Source: Sinomicrobium weinanense (GTDB lineage: Bacteria; Bacteroidota; Bacteroidia; Flavobacteriales; Flavobacteriaceae). Taken from it: a stretch of 64,000 nucleotides of DNA. A program made the translations under genes and the position numbers. Shown here piece by piece: positions 17,232 through 26,859 of this stretch; the stretch's first letter is position 1; every line of letters starts with the position of its first letter. Location of the stretch: the NCBI RefSeq assembly GCF_018863395.1, contig NZ_JAHKRR010000010.1, positions 41,398 to 105,397 of the forward strand, given 5' to 3'. The notes under the pieces are model-generated. The model was not told the DNA's origin. It saw nothing but the letters and a program-made list of their open reading frames with translations, and made no database searches.

Positions 17232-17675
17232 TTTTTCTCTGTTTTAAATACCCGGACCATGTGGACCGGGGTACATATTCTGCCCTGTAAGGGATAAAAG
17301 ACGAATTGAGAATCCATAATAAATCTTGTTTTATGGTACCTCTTTCAAAATCCTAAAGGGCTATAAGTAGAAAGTATAATTAGCGGGCAAGATTGAAGAA
17401 ATCCTTAATAAACCTAAAAGTGCACGAACACAAATAAGCACAATTTTCACCATCTTCTTGTTTTTTAATAACACTTTGATAAAACCCGCAATGATTCTTA
17501 TGAAATCCCGATAAAGTTAGCCTTTTAGTTCTAAAAATCAAAAATATAATCAAACGACATTCTTATTATGATAGACATAGCCGTTTATACTTATATTGAA
17601 TGCAGGTAACTCCCCTTTAAAAAGTTTTGTTTTCTTAGGTTTTGACCTATCCGGTGAATGAGGAATTTCTATATG
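17232..17675. other. intergenic region upstream of the DUF6067/DUF5107 operon
   Basis: This 444-bp AT-rich gap holds no gene I can support. A minus-strand TATTTTTG (17539-17546) matches the TAnnTTTG box but is about 310 bp from the operon start and lacks a well-spaced TTG element, so a promoter call is weak. No repeat element of the first island occurs here. Confidence 0.4.
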
Positions 17676-18179
17676 CTATTCCTTGTCGGTAGATTTTTCG
17701 ACGGAGCTGGCATGATCTTTTATCACATACCATGTTCCATCGATTTTTTCCAGGTCATAGCTCACTATCATCCGGTTGTAATAAGGTTTCCCTTCCCTTT
17801 CCGGCTCCTTATACATTATTTCGGCGACGGCCATACCTATTTTATTACCTATCCTTGTATTCAGGATCTTTGCTTCAAATGTCCAGGCACTGTCGCTAAA
17901 CCACTTTTTATGGTAATCCATAAATCCGTCTACGGAATAAATGATCTCGGAGCCCGGTAAAATTAATTGCATTTTGCCTTCGGGAGACATGGTGCTCTTT
18001 AAGGCCTCAATATCACGGTTTGTAACTGCATTCAAATGCCTTTGCATGATATTTACAAATTCCTGCTCACTTTTAGCCTGACCGGGAGTAGTTTCTTTTT
18101 TTTCAACATTATTACATGAAATTAATACCGGGGTGGTCGTGAAAATTATCAATAGTGATAAAAAGCAAAACTGTTTCAT
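17676..18179 (-). CDS. SnoaL/NTF2-like lipoprotein
   Basis: A 167-residue lipoprotein with signal peptide and lipobox LISC (Cys22), followed by a short linker with KKETTPGQAKSE. The mature domain has the cone-shaped SnoaL/DUF4440 pattern: FVNIMQRHLNAVTNRDIEALKSTMSPEG as helices 1-2, IYSVDGFMDYHKKWFSDSAWTF, and final strands MIVSYDLEKIDGTWYVIKDHAS. Such proteins bind small molecules or act as accessory subunits. It faces away from the AraC gene. The region just upstream (18222-18282) is one copy of a direct repeat. Confidence 0.8.
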   Translation of the reverse strand: MKQFCFLSLLIIFTTTPVLISCNNVEKKETTPGQAKSEQEFVNIMQRHLNAVTNRDIEALKSTMSPEGKMQLILPGSEIIYSVDGFMDYHKKWFSDSAWTFEAKILNTRIGNKIGMAVAEIMYKEPEREGKPYYNRMIVSYDLEKIDGTWYVIKDHASSVEKSTDKE

Positions 18180-18221
18180 GTTGGCTTGATTTATAGGTAA
18201 TTATTTTTGTTTGTTTATTAC

Positions 18222-18282
18222 CGGTGATGCGTTAATCTTCAAAACAAAAACACAAGTTAATGAATATAAATGAATTGCGTAT
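18222..18282. repeat. 60-bp direct repeat, left copy
   Basis: The sequence GGTGATGCGTTAATCTTCAA followed by AAACACAA and TGAATATAAATGAATTG is repeated with few changes at 20278-20340. The two copies flank the AraC and DUF2938 genes in the same orientation, about 2.06 kb apart. Confidence 0.8.
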
Positions 18283-18446
18283 TGCCAGTCGTTTTATATT
18301 GGATAATTGATTAAAGGGGCCTTTGAAGTTTTTTAAATTGCAGGATTGTTACACTAACCAATGTTCCGATCAGCAGGTGAGAAAATTATACTATATTTAA
18401 GCGTTGGTCAGAATTCTAAAAAGATGCCTTTCGTATTAAGATCCAA

Positions 18447-19298
18447 ATGAAAGAAATACCGGTAAGGACCATAAAAGAACCTGATTTTTCAGGAAGTTTT
18501 GCAATTAGTGATCTCGGAGATCTGCTTGCCGAAAAGGATATGGTTGAAGCCCTTCACCGGCACAATTTCTTTTTTGTTCTGGCCATTGAAAAAGGTACCG
18601 GAACACATCATATCGATTTTACCGCCTACCCGGTTACCGATCATTCCGTTTTTGTTATCCGCCCCGGACAAGTGCATCAACTCACAATAAAACAAGGGAG
18701 CAAAGGCTATTTAATGGTTTTTGACCCCGGTTTTTATCCCCCTCAGAAAGAACCTAAAAATCAGTTGTTTAAAAAAGCGAACCGGAAGAATTATTACAAA
18801 CCCGATTCAGGGAAGTTCAGGAGATTACTTCATATTCTGGATAATATCTTTCTGGAACATTCTGACAGGCAAACTGGCTACAAAGAGGTTATTAAATCAA
18901 ATCTGGACATCTTTTTTATAGAATTGGCCAGGCAAAACCAGGAACCTGACAGTATTTCAAAAAGTAATACCTCCTATGCCCAGGAACGCCTTCAGGAATT
19001 TTTAGAGTTATTGGAATCGCACATCTGCACTAATAAACAAGTGGTGTTTTACGCCGAAATGCTGCATCTAACGCCTTATCAGTTGAATGCCATAACCAAG
19101 AATATTTTAGATAAAACCTGTTCACAATTGATTTATGAACACGTTGTACTGGAAGCCAAAAGGAACTTACTGGCTACCTCTAATCAGGTAAATGAAATTG
19201 CTTATCATTTAGGTTACGAAGACACTTCTTATTTTATCCGGTTTTTCAAAAAACACACAGGCTTCTCTCCCGAAACCTTCAGACAGAATTTTAAATAA
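18447..19298 (+). CDS. AraC family transcriptional regulator
   Basis: A 283-residue regulator. The N-terminal cupin-like sensor domain (about 25-100) includes FFVLAIEKGTGTHHIDFTAYPV and SVFVIRPGQVHQL. The C-terminal pair of HTH motifs (about 185-283) includes HLTPYQLNAITKNILDKT and VNEIAYHLGYEDTSYFIRFFKKHTGFSPETFR, the conserved AraC signature. It reads rightward, diverging from the SnoaL-like lipoprotein and followed by the DUF2938 gene, which are its likeliest targets. The ligand cannot be deduced. Both genes lie between two copies of a 60-bp direct repeat. Confidence 0.92.
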   Translation: MKEIPVRTIKEPDFSGSFAISDLGDLLAEKDMVEALHRHNFFFVLAIEKGTGTHHIDFTAYPVTDHSVFVIRPGQVHQLTIKQGSKGYLMVFDPGFYPPQKEPKNQLFKKANRKNYYKPDSGKFRRLLHILDNIFLEHSDRQTGYKEVIKSNLDIFFIELARQNQEPDSISKSNTSYAQERLQEFLELLESHICTNKQVVFYAEMLHLTPYQLNAITKNILDKTCSQLIYEHVVLEAKRNLLATSNQVNEIAYHLGYEDTSYFIRFFKKHTGFSPETFRQNFK

Positions 19299-19565
19299 GT
19301 CCTGTTCCACTTCAGTTTCGTCCTATCACCTGCCTTATAGCTCAGCCTATTTTTGCAGGAAAATAAGATGTTTCACCCGGGCTTTTCCCGCAGATGGCGC
19401 AGATTTTCGCGGAAAGCAATAAAAATCAGCACCTATCTGATAGCCGTCTTTTTACGCCTGACCATTACGTTTTGTTTGTTTGTCAATACACATTCCGTAC
19501 AACATCAATCACATGTAAATTTTTATGATGTGCCAGGACGAAAAACCCATCTAAAAACTAAATAC

Positions 19566-20057
19566 ATGAATACAATAGTACATACCATTTTAACAGGCAT
19601 CGGGGCCACACTTATAATGGATCTTTATGCTTTAATATTGAATTTTTTTGGCATAAAGACCCTCGATTATAGGTTTGTCGGCCGTTGGATCGGTTATTTT
19701 CCGAAAGGAAAGTTTTTCCATTCTAAAATTATGGAAACACCACCTATCCCGAACGAGCAAATCATTGGATGGATAGCCCATTATTCTATTGGAATCGTGT
19801 GGGCGTTCCTTCTCGTTTTCGTTTACGGGGAAAATTGGCTCGGCCAACCCAGGCTTGTCCCTGCACTAATGATTGGAATAGTTACTATTATTGCGCCATT
19901 TTTCCTGATGCAACCTGCCTTTGGTTTCGGGATTGCCGGATCGGATTTACCTGATCCCAACAGGGCCAGGCTTATGAGCTTCATTACCCATTGCATTTTT
20001 GGAATTGGTTTGTATTTGACTGCTTTATTGTTAACCCTGATAAGGAATACCCACTAA
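19566..20057 (+). CDS. DUF2938 family membrane protein
   Basis: A 163-residue inner-membrane protein with about four or five hydrophobic segments: IVHTILTGIGATLIMDLYALIL, IIGWIAHYSIGIVWAFLLVFVYG, PALMIGIVTIIAPFFLMQPAFG and THCIFGIGLYLTALLLTLI. The order and MQPAFGFGIAGSDLPDPN fit DUF2938. An in-frame upstream ATG at 19353 would add 71 residues unlike the family, including a strange basic stretch, so I chose ATG 19566. AraC lies 267 bp upstream in the same direction, and such pairings suggest AraC control. The function of the family is unknown. Confidence 0.85.
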   Translation: MNTIVHTILTGIGATLIMDLYALILNFFGIKTLDYRFVGRWIGYFPKGKFFHSKIMETPPIPNEQIIGWIAHYSIGIVWAFLLVFVYGENWLGQPRLVPALMIGIVTIIAPFFLMQPAFGFGIAGSDLPDPNRARLMSFITHCIFGIGLYLTALLLTLIRNTH

Positions 20058-20153
20058 AAATTTGCATTGCAGTTTTATTTTAAAAAATGACATATTCACC
20101 ATAATTTAATCATGGTATTATTCTCTGACCGATGATCACGACCGGAAAAGAAA

Positions 20154-20184
20154 AAGGGTTCAAAGAAAAATGCTTTAAACCCTT
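20154..20184 (-). terminator. probable leftward terminator
   Basis: AAGGGTTCAAAG (20154-20165) pairs with CTTTAAACCCTT (20173-20184) at 11 of 12 positions. The A-rich left flank gives a U-rich tail on the minus strand, so it would stop leftward transcripts coming from the fucosidase gene, facing the convergent DUF2938 gene. Confidence 0.55.
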
Positions 20185-20277
20185 AAGGGAGATAGAGGCT
20201 TACCTATTATTTCAGTAAAAATCACACCTTCGGGGAAGGGGCTTTAAGGTTATTGTTAAAATTAAAAAGAAGCATTA

Positions 20278-20340
20278 CTGGTGATGCGTTAATTTTCAAA
20301 GAAAAAAAACACAAACAACTGAATATAAATCAATTGAATA
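20278..20340. repeat. 60-bp direct repeat, right copy
   Basis: This copy of the sequence at 18222-18282 (GGTGATGCGTTAATTTTCAA, AAACACAA, TGAATATAAATCAATTG) lies downstream of the fucosidase gene. Because the left copy is at the 5' end of a gene, the right copy looks like a duplicated promoter-proximal segment or a target duplication around the AraC-DUF2938 cassette. Confidence 0.8.
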
Positions 20341-20384
20341 CTATTTTTATTTTCACATTTGGTTTTAATTAAGGCTAACAGGAC

Positions 20385-20590
20385 TCCTCCCTTGTGATAA
20401 AGGGAGGTGGCAGACTTTAGTTTGGTCGGAGGGTTTGAAAGCCCAAGCCACTGGAAAAATACAAACGTTGGGGAAATGGCCAAGGTTTGGGCCTGGTCAA
20501 ACTCCCCGTCCCGCTTGCGGGACACCCCTACTTCGGCAAGCTCAGCACAGGTCTTCGCCTGAAGAGGGGAGCCTTTTTCTTATCCATTAT
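20385..20590. repeat. intergenic structured repeat element
   Basis: The stretch has several hairpins: CTCCTCCCTT...AAGGGAGG near 20392-20409, GTCCCGCTTGCGGGAC near 20508-20523, and GGCTCCCCTCTTC-type sequence closing the right side. It resembles short palindromic repeat units scattered between flavobacterial genes. With the 60-bp repeat and terminator it explains the 539-bp gap 20058-20596. Confidence 0.6.
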
Positions 20591-20596
20591 TCACAC

Positions 20597-21931
20597 CTAT
20601 TTAAGTGTGATCTCCACTATGGTGTCCACATCATTTTGTTTATCGGCTGGAACGGTTATATATAATGTTCCTTTTTTTAACCGGTGTTTTACAGGCGACT
20701 GGTCTTTGAACATAACGGCCTTTTTAATTTTTTGGCCAAACCCCTCGATGGCCGCTTCTTCTCCCTCCGTATCCAGTATGTGCAAATACACGGTTTTATC
20801 TTTTTGGGTAGAAACTATTTTGTTTTCCACATTTACGGGGCCTTTCCGTGTGCCGTAAACCGTTTTGCCATTGGTATTGATCCATTCCCCAATTGCTTTT
20901 AGACGTTCTTTATGTTCCTGCTGAATGTCCCCATTAGGCATGGGGCCCACATTCAGTAAGAAATTGGCATTGTTCCCTGCTGCCTTTACCAGATAGCGGA
21001 TCAGGTTTTTCACAGACTTGTGTTTGCCATCCTGTAAATTAAACCCCCACGAATGGTTAATGGTCTCACAGGTCTCCAACGGCAACTGACCTATATCCGC
21101 ACCTCCGAAACCGGAAGTATTCTTTCCCGGAAGGTCCTTTTCAAACATTTGAAAGTCTTCCCCTTTTATAGGTAATTCGTGGTGATTATTTCCTATAAGC
21201 AAGGCCGGGTTTACGTCATGGATCATTTTATAGGTTCTCCCCAGTTTCCAATCCGCGCCTTTTATTCTGTACTCAACCGCTTTGTGCCAGTCCTTTTTAT
21301 GAGGGGCCTGGTCCCACCATCCATCGAACCAAAAACCGGCTATATTGTAGTTTTCGGCCAGTTCCCTGATCTGGGCGTCCTGGTACTTCAGATAGGTTTC
21401 CCAGTCCCCGGATTCGGGCCGCCCTGTTTTCCTGCCTGTCCACCCCCTGGGATAATAATCGGGGTGGTGCCAATCCAGTTGCGAATAGTAGGCAAACAGT
21501 TTTATACCCTGTTTTTCGCATTCCTGTTCCAGCATCCTCAGAATATCCTTGCCATAGGGGGTTGCCTTTACAATATTATAATCGGACACCTTTGAGTCAT
21601 ACATGGCAAAACCGTCGTGGTGTTTGGTGGTAATGGTAATATACTTCATTCCCGCTTCTTTGGCCAGGCTCACGACTTCTTTGGCATCAAAGTCCTGTGG
21701 ATTGAAAAAGGAGGGCAATAGCTCATACCTGTCTACCGGAATGTCCTGACGTTGCATTACCCATTCCCCATCTCCCGGAATGCTGTATACTCCCCAATGG
21801 ATGAACATTCCGAATTTGGCATCCTGAAACCATTCCCGGGCTTCGAGGTTTTCTTTTGCCGGCACATAATTTTCCTGTGCCATTATAGTATTACACAACA
21901 CTAAAAGGAAAAGTGTTTTTATAATTTTCAT
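20597..21931 (-). CDS. alpha-L-fucosidase, GH29
   Basis: A 444-residue exported GH29 enzyme that removes alpha-linked L-fucose from glycans, probably in the periplasm. The signal peptide is MKIIKTLFLLVLCNTIMAQ. The (beta/alpha)8 barrel contains FGMFIHWGVYSIPG (40-53), KYITITTKHHDGFAMY (96-111) and NIAGFWFDGWWDQ (196-208); D203 is the expected catalytic nucleophile. A short C-terminal beta domain follows (about 350-444). Linkage preference cannot be told from sequence. It is downstream of SusD in the same direction, separated by 207 bp that contain an inverted-repeat element, and may belong to the same utilisation locus. Confidence 0.95.
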   Translation of the reverse strand: MKIIKTLFLLVLCNTIMAQENYVPAKENLEAREWFQDAKFGMFIHWGVYSIPGDGEWVMQRQDIPVDRYELLPSFFNPQDFDAKEVVSLAKEAGMKYITITTKHHDGFAMYDSKVSDYNIVKATPYGKDILRMLEQECEKQGIKLFAYYSQLDWHHPDYYPRGWTGRKTGRPESGDWETYLKYQDAQIRELAENYNIAGFWFDGWWDQAPHKKDWHKAVEYRIKGADWKLGRTYKMIHDVNPALLIGNNHHELPIKGEDFQMFEKDLPGKNTSGFGGADIGQLPLETCETINHSWGFNLQDGKHKSVKNLIRYLVKAAGNNANFLLNVGPMPNGDIQQEHKERLKAIGEWINTNGKTVYGTRKGPVNVENKIVSTQKDKTVYLHILDTEGEEAAIEGFGQKIKKAVMFKDQSPVKHRLKKGTLYITVPADKQNDVDTIVEITLK

Positions 21932-21971
21932 CTGTTCGTTTTATTTGGTTATATATTCAATTCTATACAAT

Positions 21972-22090
21972 ACTTTGTGTAACTCTGTGCCTGATTTGTG
22001 AGTCCCTTCGACTTTACTCAGGGCATCGCTCTGCGGTAAAATAAGGCCCGCGACGGGGAAACCACAAAGCAGGCACAAAGGTCACAAAGT
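21972..22090. repeat. element with long terminal inverted repeats
   Basis: GTGCCTGATTTGTG (21987-22000) and CACAAAGCAGGCAC (22063-22076) pair at 13 of 14 positions, and flanking ACTTTGTG/CACAAAGT extends the match. The inside has TCAGGGCATCGCTCTGCGG. A related element lies at 44905-44990, so this is a small dispersed, possibly MITE-like, family. Confidence 0.65.
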
Positions 22091-22138
22091 CAGATGGAAA
22101 ACCGAAGATTTACGAGCTCCATCATATAAGTAATATAC

Positions 22139-23641
22139 CTAATATCCCGTATTCTGAACCAGGTTAGGGTTATTGAGTATCTCGGAGGTGGGAATGGGAA
22201 ATAAAAGTTCCCGCTCTCCCAGGGTTGGGCCATATGAGAAACTATGCCCTACAAAATCGTCGAACTGTTTGGTGGTGACATTAAACGCTTTCTGCAAACG
22301 CACCATATCAAACCAGGTGGTGTTCTCAAAGCACAGCTCGTACCACCGTTCTTTCCACACGGCTTCCCTGAGCTGATCTTTTGACAGATTTTCCAGATCG
22401 GGCAAGCCGGCCCTGGAGCGGACAGCATTCACGGCTTCGTAGGCGGCTGTTGTCGGGCCGTTGACTTCATTAGAGGCTTCGGCATACACAAGCAATACAT
22501 CGGCATAGCGGATGAGCGACCAGTTCAGGTCACTGTTCCCGGTAGAGAGTTGCGCTTCAAGATCGAGATGCTTATATATGAAATACGCTCCCAGGTCTAC
22601 CTCCTGGCTCCGGTCGTCCTGATGGGTGAATTTGGTAAAAAAGAACTGGTTTTCTTCAGCTCTCAGGTCATTTGGTTCATAGGAGTTTACAAAGTCCTGA
22701 GTGGCATAAATACCCCCTGTCTCGGCGGAGTATGCAGAAATATTTTTATTATACGGGATAATAAATATTTGCCAGTCAGAGGGCAGTATCTGGGTTTGGT
22801 ACTGGATCATAAAAATATTCTCTCCTATATTCTTATAGGCCGGATCGTGCAGGGCATCGTAGTTCTCAAAAAGTTTAAACTCGCCCGACGCAATCACTTC
22901 CTCTGCTTTTTCGGCAGCCAGGGCGTAGTATTCAGATCCTTTTTGCAAAGGGTGGCCGGCCATGGTGAGATATACTTTAGCCAACAGTGATTTTACGGCT
23001 CCGAGGCTTACTTTTCCGGAGGTATCTGACCAGGGAAGCCCGGCGCTTTCCACAGTTTTAAGGTCTTCTACAATCTGGTTATAGACTTCTTCAGGGGTTG
23101 CCTGTGAAGGCCTTAGATCTTCAGATTGAACTGATGACACCGGCTCGGTAATGAGCGGGATATGGCCAAATATCCTCACCAGGTTAAAATAATACCACGC
23201 CCTTAAAAAATAGGCTTCGCCCAAAAGCCGCTTTTTTTCTTTTTCATCCATCGTTATACCGGGTATCTTCTGGATGGAGAGGTTGGCATTGGCTATTCCT
23301 TCATAGTACGATGTCCAATAGGTTAGGCTATAACCATTGTCGGAAGTGTTGTTCAGGTCCTTGACAAAATAGCTGTCTACGGCCTGTCCGAGATCGGTAG
23401 CAGCCAGGCCGGTGGCAAATTCGAGCATGGACCAGGTTGCACCGCCAAAACCGCTGTTCATCGGATCGCGCATGCTGGCGTAAATGGCATTTACCGAGCT
23501 CCTGGCATGGTGGGGTTCGGTAAAATATTCGTCTTCTGTAAAGTTGCTGGGATCCGATTCGTCAAGGAAATCGGAACAACCTGTCAACCCCAGTACTGCT
23601 ACAAAAACTGTCAAAACGTTTATATAGGTTCTTCTTTTCAT
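22139..23641 (-). CDS. SusD/RagB family nutrient-binding lipoprotein
   Basis: A 500-residue surface lipoprotein that would bind glycan at the outer face and work with the adjacent SusC-like barrel. The start is ATG 23641 (MKRRTYINVL...), giving signal peptide and lipobox GLTGC with Cys22; a start at 23668 would add nine residues before the signal. The N-terminal SusD-like domain includes YASMRDPMNSG and YFLRAWYYFNLVRIFGHIPLIT, the usual TPR helix. The C-terminal RagB/SusD part includes SLIRYADVLLVYAEASNEV and the ending ELLFPIPTSEILNNPNLVQNTGY, which is very typical. It lies 26 bp after SusC. The nearby fucosidase suggests a fucosylated substrate, but this is inference. Confidence 0.93.
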   Translation of the reverse strand: MKRRTYINVLTVFVAVLGLTGCSDFLDESDPSNFTEDEYFTEPHHARSSVNAIYASMRDPMNSGFGGATWSMLEFATGLAATDLGQAVDSYFVKDLNNTSDNGYSLTYWTSYYEGIANANLSIQKIPGITMDEKEKKRLLGEAYFLRAWYYFNLVRIFGHIPLITEPVSSVQSEDLRPSQATPEEVYNQIVEDLKTVESAGLPWSDTSGKVSLGAVKSLLAKVYLTMAGHPLQKGSEYYALAAEKAEEVIASGEFKLFENYDALHDPAYKNIGENIFMIQYQTQILPSDWQIFIIPYNKNISAYSAETGGIYATQDFVNSYEPNDLRAEENQFFFTKFTHQDDRSQEVDLGAYFIYKHLDLEAQLSTGNSDLNWSLIRYADVLLVYAEASNEVNGPTTAAYEAVNAVRSRAGLPDLENLSKDQLREAVWKERWYELCFENTTWFDMVRLQKAFNVTTKQFDDFVGHSFSYGPTLGERELLFPIPTSEILNNPNLVQNTGY

Positions 23642-23667
23642 TTTTCCGGATTTTAAATAAATGTTCA

Positions 23668-26600
23668 TTATAGGCTGGCATTAATTCCCATCATAAATAC
23701 CCTGGGACGGGGATAATCGTATAATGCATATCCCTGGCTAAAGGCAAAATTTCCGTTAGATACTTCAGGGTCATAACCTTTGTATTTCGTGGTCACGAAA
23801 AAATTCTGTACGGATCCGTAGATCCTTAAATTGCTCAGCTTTAGTTTTGAAGCGATCTCGGAGGGAAACTTATAGGCCAGCAGCAGGTTTCTTCCGCGGA
23901 TAAACGAGGCGTCCGTTACTTTATGACTGTCGTTATAGGTCGTGTAGTAAGCATTAATGGGCCTGATCTGCGCAATAGGTGTGTTCTGATGGTCTTCTGT
24001 CCAGGCATTTAGAACGGTTTTGTAGCTGTTGGCTATGCCCTGGCGGTCTTCTGCCGAATGAATACTTCTGTCAATGACATCGTTTCCGTACATAAATTGC
24101 AGGTCTACGGTCAGCGACCAGTTTTTATACCTGAACGTATTGAGCAGTGTCCCGTACCCGTCCGGAACACCTTTGCCGATGATGGTCCTATCGAGGTCAT
24201 TGATCTTACCGTCCTGGTTCAGGTCCTTGTACTTTACATCTCCGGGCAACAGGTTGTACTTTTTGGCTTCTTCGGCCTCTGCCGTAGACCAGGTGCCCTG
24301 GTGCACTCTTCCGAAAAAGGACCCTACCGGTTCGCCTTCCCGGATCACTGTGGCGCCCGAGTATATATCACTGCCGCCCGAAAGTGCCAGTACCTTATTC
24401 TTGTTGACCGAAATATTGAATGTGGTATTCCAGGAAAAATCTTCCTTATCGATATTGATGGTATTCAGGGAGAACTCTACCCCTTTGTTCTCCATACTCC
24501 CGATATTGGAAAATATACTGCTATATCCGCTACTCCGGGGAAGCGGGGTGTCCAGCAGCATATCGTTCACTTTCCGCCGGTATAAATCGAGTTCCATGTT
24601 CACCCTGTTTGAAAAGAGGCCCAGCTCTACACCAAAATCTATTTGATGGGTCTTTTCCCACTGCAATCCGGGATTTGCTATACGCCCTTTTCCCACACCT
24701 ACTTCACGGGCCCCGTTAAAAATAACTTCGTAATTGCCCAAACCTGCCAGGGCACGATAGGCAGGGAGTTCAGAGTTACCCGTTACACCATAGCTGGCCC
24801 GTAATTTCAGATTGGATATGGTGGTCTGCTTATTCATAAAAGGTTCTTCACTGACTCTCCAGGCCAGTGCTGCAGACGGGAAAAAAGCATAGCGGTTGTC
24901 CGCGCCAAATTTGGAGGACCCGTCCATCCGGCCGGTAAATGTTACCAGGTATTTGTTTTTGTATGCATAGTTCAGACGGGTGAAATATGAATTCAGCCCG
25001 TAAGCGATTTTGGAAGACCCGGGGGTCTGGGCCGTAGTACCGGCGCCAAGGTTATTAAACCCGAAGTATGTATCTGTAAACCCCTCAGACCTGGCCAGGT
25101 TCTCGAACCGGTCTATATGCTGCCACGACAACCCCAGCATGGCGTTGATGGAATGATTTTCGGAAATGTCCTTTTTGTAGGTCAGATAATTTTCAAACTG
25201 CCAGGAGTTGTACCGGTTATTGGTCACAGAGGCATTGCCAAGATTGGAAATATATTGCAGGCCTGCCGCAGCAAAATAGTCTGTCCGTTGATTGATAATG
25301 TTGGTACCTATTGTAGAACGGAATTCCAGATCGTCTGTAAGGCGGATATTTGCATATACATTGCCCAATACGGTTTGCGTACGCAGGTAATACAGGCGTT
25401 CATCGGCTACCCTGATGGGGTTGTCCCCTCCTTCCATTCCCGGGTAATCCCGGTTACTGGCCCAGGAGCCGTCTTCATACCGAACAGGAATGATCGGCAA
25501 TGCTTCCAGCACCTGGCGTATTGTTGTAATTCCGCCGCCGCCCAACTGGTCGACCTGCTTCTCGTTCTGATCGGTATACCCCAAAGTCCCTCCGACCTTA
25601 AGCCAGTCATTAATGTTGGAATCAAAGGTAAACCGTCCCGAATATCTTTTTTGCCAGGAACCGTAAACAATTCCCTCTTCATTCCGATAGTTCAAGAAAA
25701 TGCCATAATTGCCGTTCTCATTCCCGTTAGTAAAGCCCAACTGGTGATTTTGGGTAAATGCTTCCCGCAGGGCTTCGTCCTGCCAGTCCGTATCGTACAA
25801 CGGATTTCCATCGGCATCAAAAAGCAGGGGATTGGTCCTTTTGGTCCTGGGGTCGGTGTATTTTGTTCCGGTTGCCCAGCCTTCGGGATCGTATTTTTTG
25901 GCATTGTCATAAATGATCTCTTCGACCCTCAAAAATTCCTCGGCGTTCAGTACCGGCAAATGTTTGGGGGCTACACCAATGCTGAAGTCTGCATCGTAGG
26001 TAACTCTCCCCCCGCCGGAGGAGCCCCTTCTGGTGGTTACCAGGATCACCCCGTTTGCACCCCTTGCCCCGTATATAGCCGTGGAGGATGCATCTTTCAA
26101 AACTTCAATAGAAGCTATATCGTTCGGGTTCAGGTAATCAATAGGGCTACTCCCGTTCTGGAGGCCTGCCACATTAAGAATAACCCCATCAACCACATAG
26201 AGCGGGTCATTGGATACACTAACGGAACTCGACCCACGGATACGGATATTGGCCCTGCCCCCCGGCCTTCCCGAGTTTGAAGAGACATTAACCCCTGTAA
26301 TTCGTCCGGACAGGCCCTGATTCAGGGATGAGGCCGGACGCTCCTGAAGGTCATCGGATTTTACGGTTCCCACAGAACCGGTCAGGTCCGATTTCTTTTG
26401 TGTTCCGTAGCCCACTACAACCACCTCATCGAGTTTGGCCACATCTTCTTTCAGGGCTACTGTAATATTATTTTTCCCTTTTACAGGGATCTCCCGGGCC
26501 CTGAGCCCGATATACGAAATGACCAGAACGGCGTTCTCGTCCGTTACCTCCAGGGAAAAATTGCCATCAAAATCGGTCTGTGTACCATTGGTTGTTCCTT

Positions 26601-26859
26601 TTTCCAGGATACTGGCCCCGGCAACGGGTATCCCTTCTGTATCGGTCACTGTGCCGCTGATTTGAATTTGCTGATCTACAAACTCAAGATCATTGTATGA
26701 CCGCCCCTCATAGACTATAATATCTGTATCTTTAGAAAACCCGTCTCCGGGGCTTAAGGCAAATGCTACGGGACAGCTCAAAAGGAAGGATAGTCGCATA
26801 AAAAGCAAGACACCATCTTCCCAAAAGGAATTGTACCTTTCTTTTAATTTAGTTCTCAT
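23668..26859 (-). CDS. SusC/RagA family TonB-linked outer membrane protein
   Basis: A 1063-residue TonB-dependent transporter that forms a complex with the following SusD. I chose ATG 26859, which is followed by a basic stretch and a hydrophobic signal (LFMRLSFLLSCPVAFALS). A carboxypeptidase-regulatory-like Ig domain follows (IQISGTVTDTEGIPVAGASI), then the plug with LDEVVVVGYGTQKKSDLTGSV and IRIRGSSSVSVSNDPLYVVDGV. The remainder is the 22-strand barrel, ending in PRVFMMGINASL. There is no N-terminal STN domain, so signalling to an anti-sigma factor is not expected. No hybrid two-component or sigma regulator is adjacent. Confidence 0.95.
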   Translation of the reverse strand: MRTKLKERYNSFWEDGVLLFMRLSFLLSCPVAFALSPGDGFSKDTDIIVYEGRSYNDLEFVDQQIQISGTVTDTEGIPVAGASILEKGTTNGTQTDFDGNFSLEVTDENAVLVISYIGLRAREIPVKGKNNITVALKEDVAKLDEVVVVGYGTQKKSDLTGSVGTVKSDDLQERPASSLNQGLSGRITGVNVSSNSGRPGGRANIRIRGSSSVSVSNDPLYVVDGVILNVAGLQNGSSPIDYLNPNDIASIEVLKDASSTAIYGARGANGVILVTTRRGSSGGGRVTYDADFSIGVAPKHLPVLNAEEFLRVEEIIYDNAKKYDPEGWATGTKYTDPRTKRTNPLLFDADGNPLYDTDWQDEALREAFTQNHQLGFTNGNENGNYGIFLNYRNEEGIVYGSWQKRYSGRFTFDSNINDWLKVGGTLGYTDQNEKQVDQLGGGGITTIRQVLEALPIIPVRYEDGSWASNRDYPGMEGGDNPIRVADERLYYLRTQTVLGNVYANIRLTDDLEFRSTIGTNIINQRTDYFAAAGLQYISNLGNASVTNNRYNSWQFENYLTYKKDISENHSINAMLGLSWQHIDRFENLARSEGFTDTYFGFNNLGAGTTAQTPGSSKIAYGLNSYFTRLNYAYKNKYLVTFTGRMDGSSKFGADNRYAFFPSAALAWRVSEEPFMNKQTTISNLKLRASYGVTGNSELPAYRALAGLGNYEVIFNGAREVGVGKGRIANPGLQWEKTHQIDFGVELGLFSNRVNMELDLYRRKVNDMLLDTPLPRSSGYSSIFSNIGSMENKGVEFSLNTINIDKEDFSWNTTFNISVNKNKVLALSGGSDIYSGATVIREGEPVGSFFGRVHQGTWSTAEAEEAKKYNLLPGDVKYKDLNQDGKINDLDRTIIGKGVPDGYGTLLNTFRYKNWSLTVDLQFMYGNDVIDRSIHSAEDRQGIANSYKTVLNAWTEDHQNTPIAQIRPINAYYTTYNDSHKVTDASFIRGRNLLLAYKFPSEIASKLKLSNLRIYGSVQNFFVTTKYKGYDPEVSNGNFAFSQGYALYDYPRPRVFMMGINASL

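Noticed and set aside
19353-19565. Upstream extension of the DUF2938 gene
   Set aside because: Basic, non-family sequence including TTTTCCCGCAGATGGCGCAG-like repeat DNA; the family start is at 19566.
25117-26280. 387-codon plus-strand frame inside the first SusC gene
   Set aside because: Antisense to a clearly conserved SusC; composition follows from the codon use of the minus strand.
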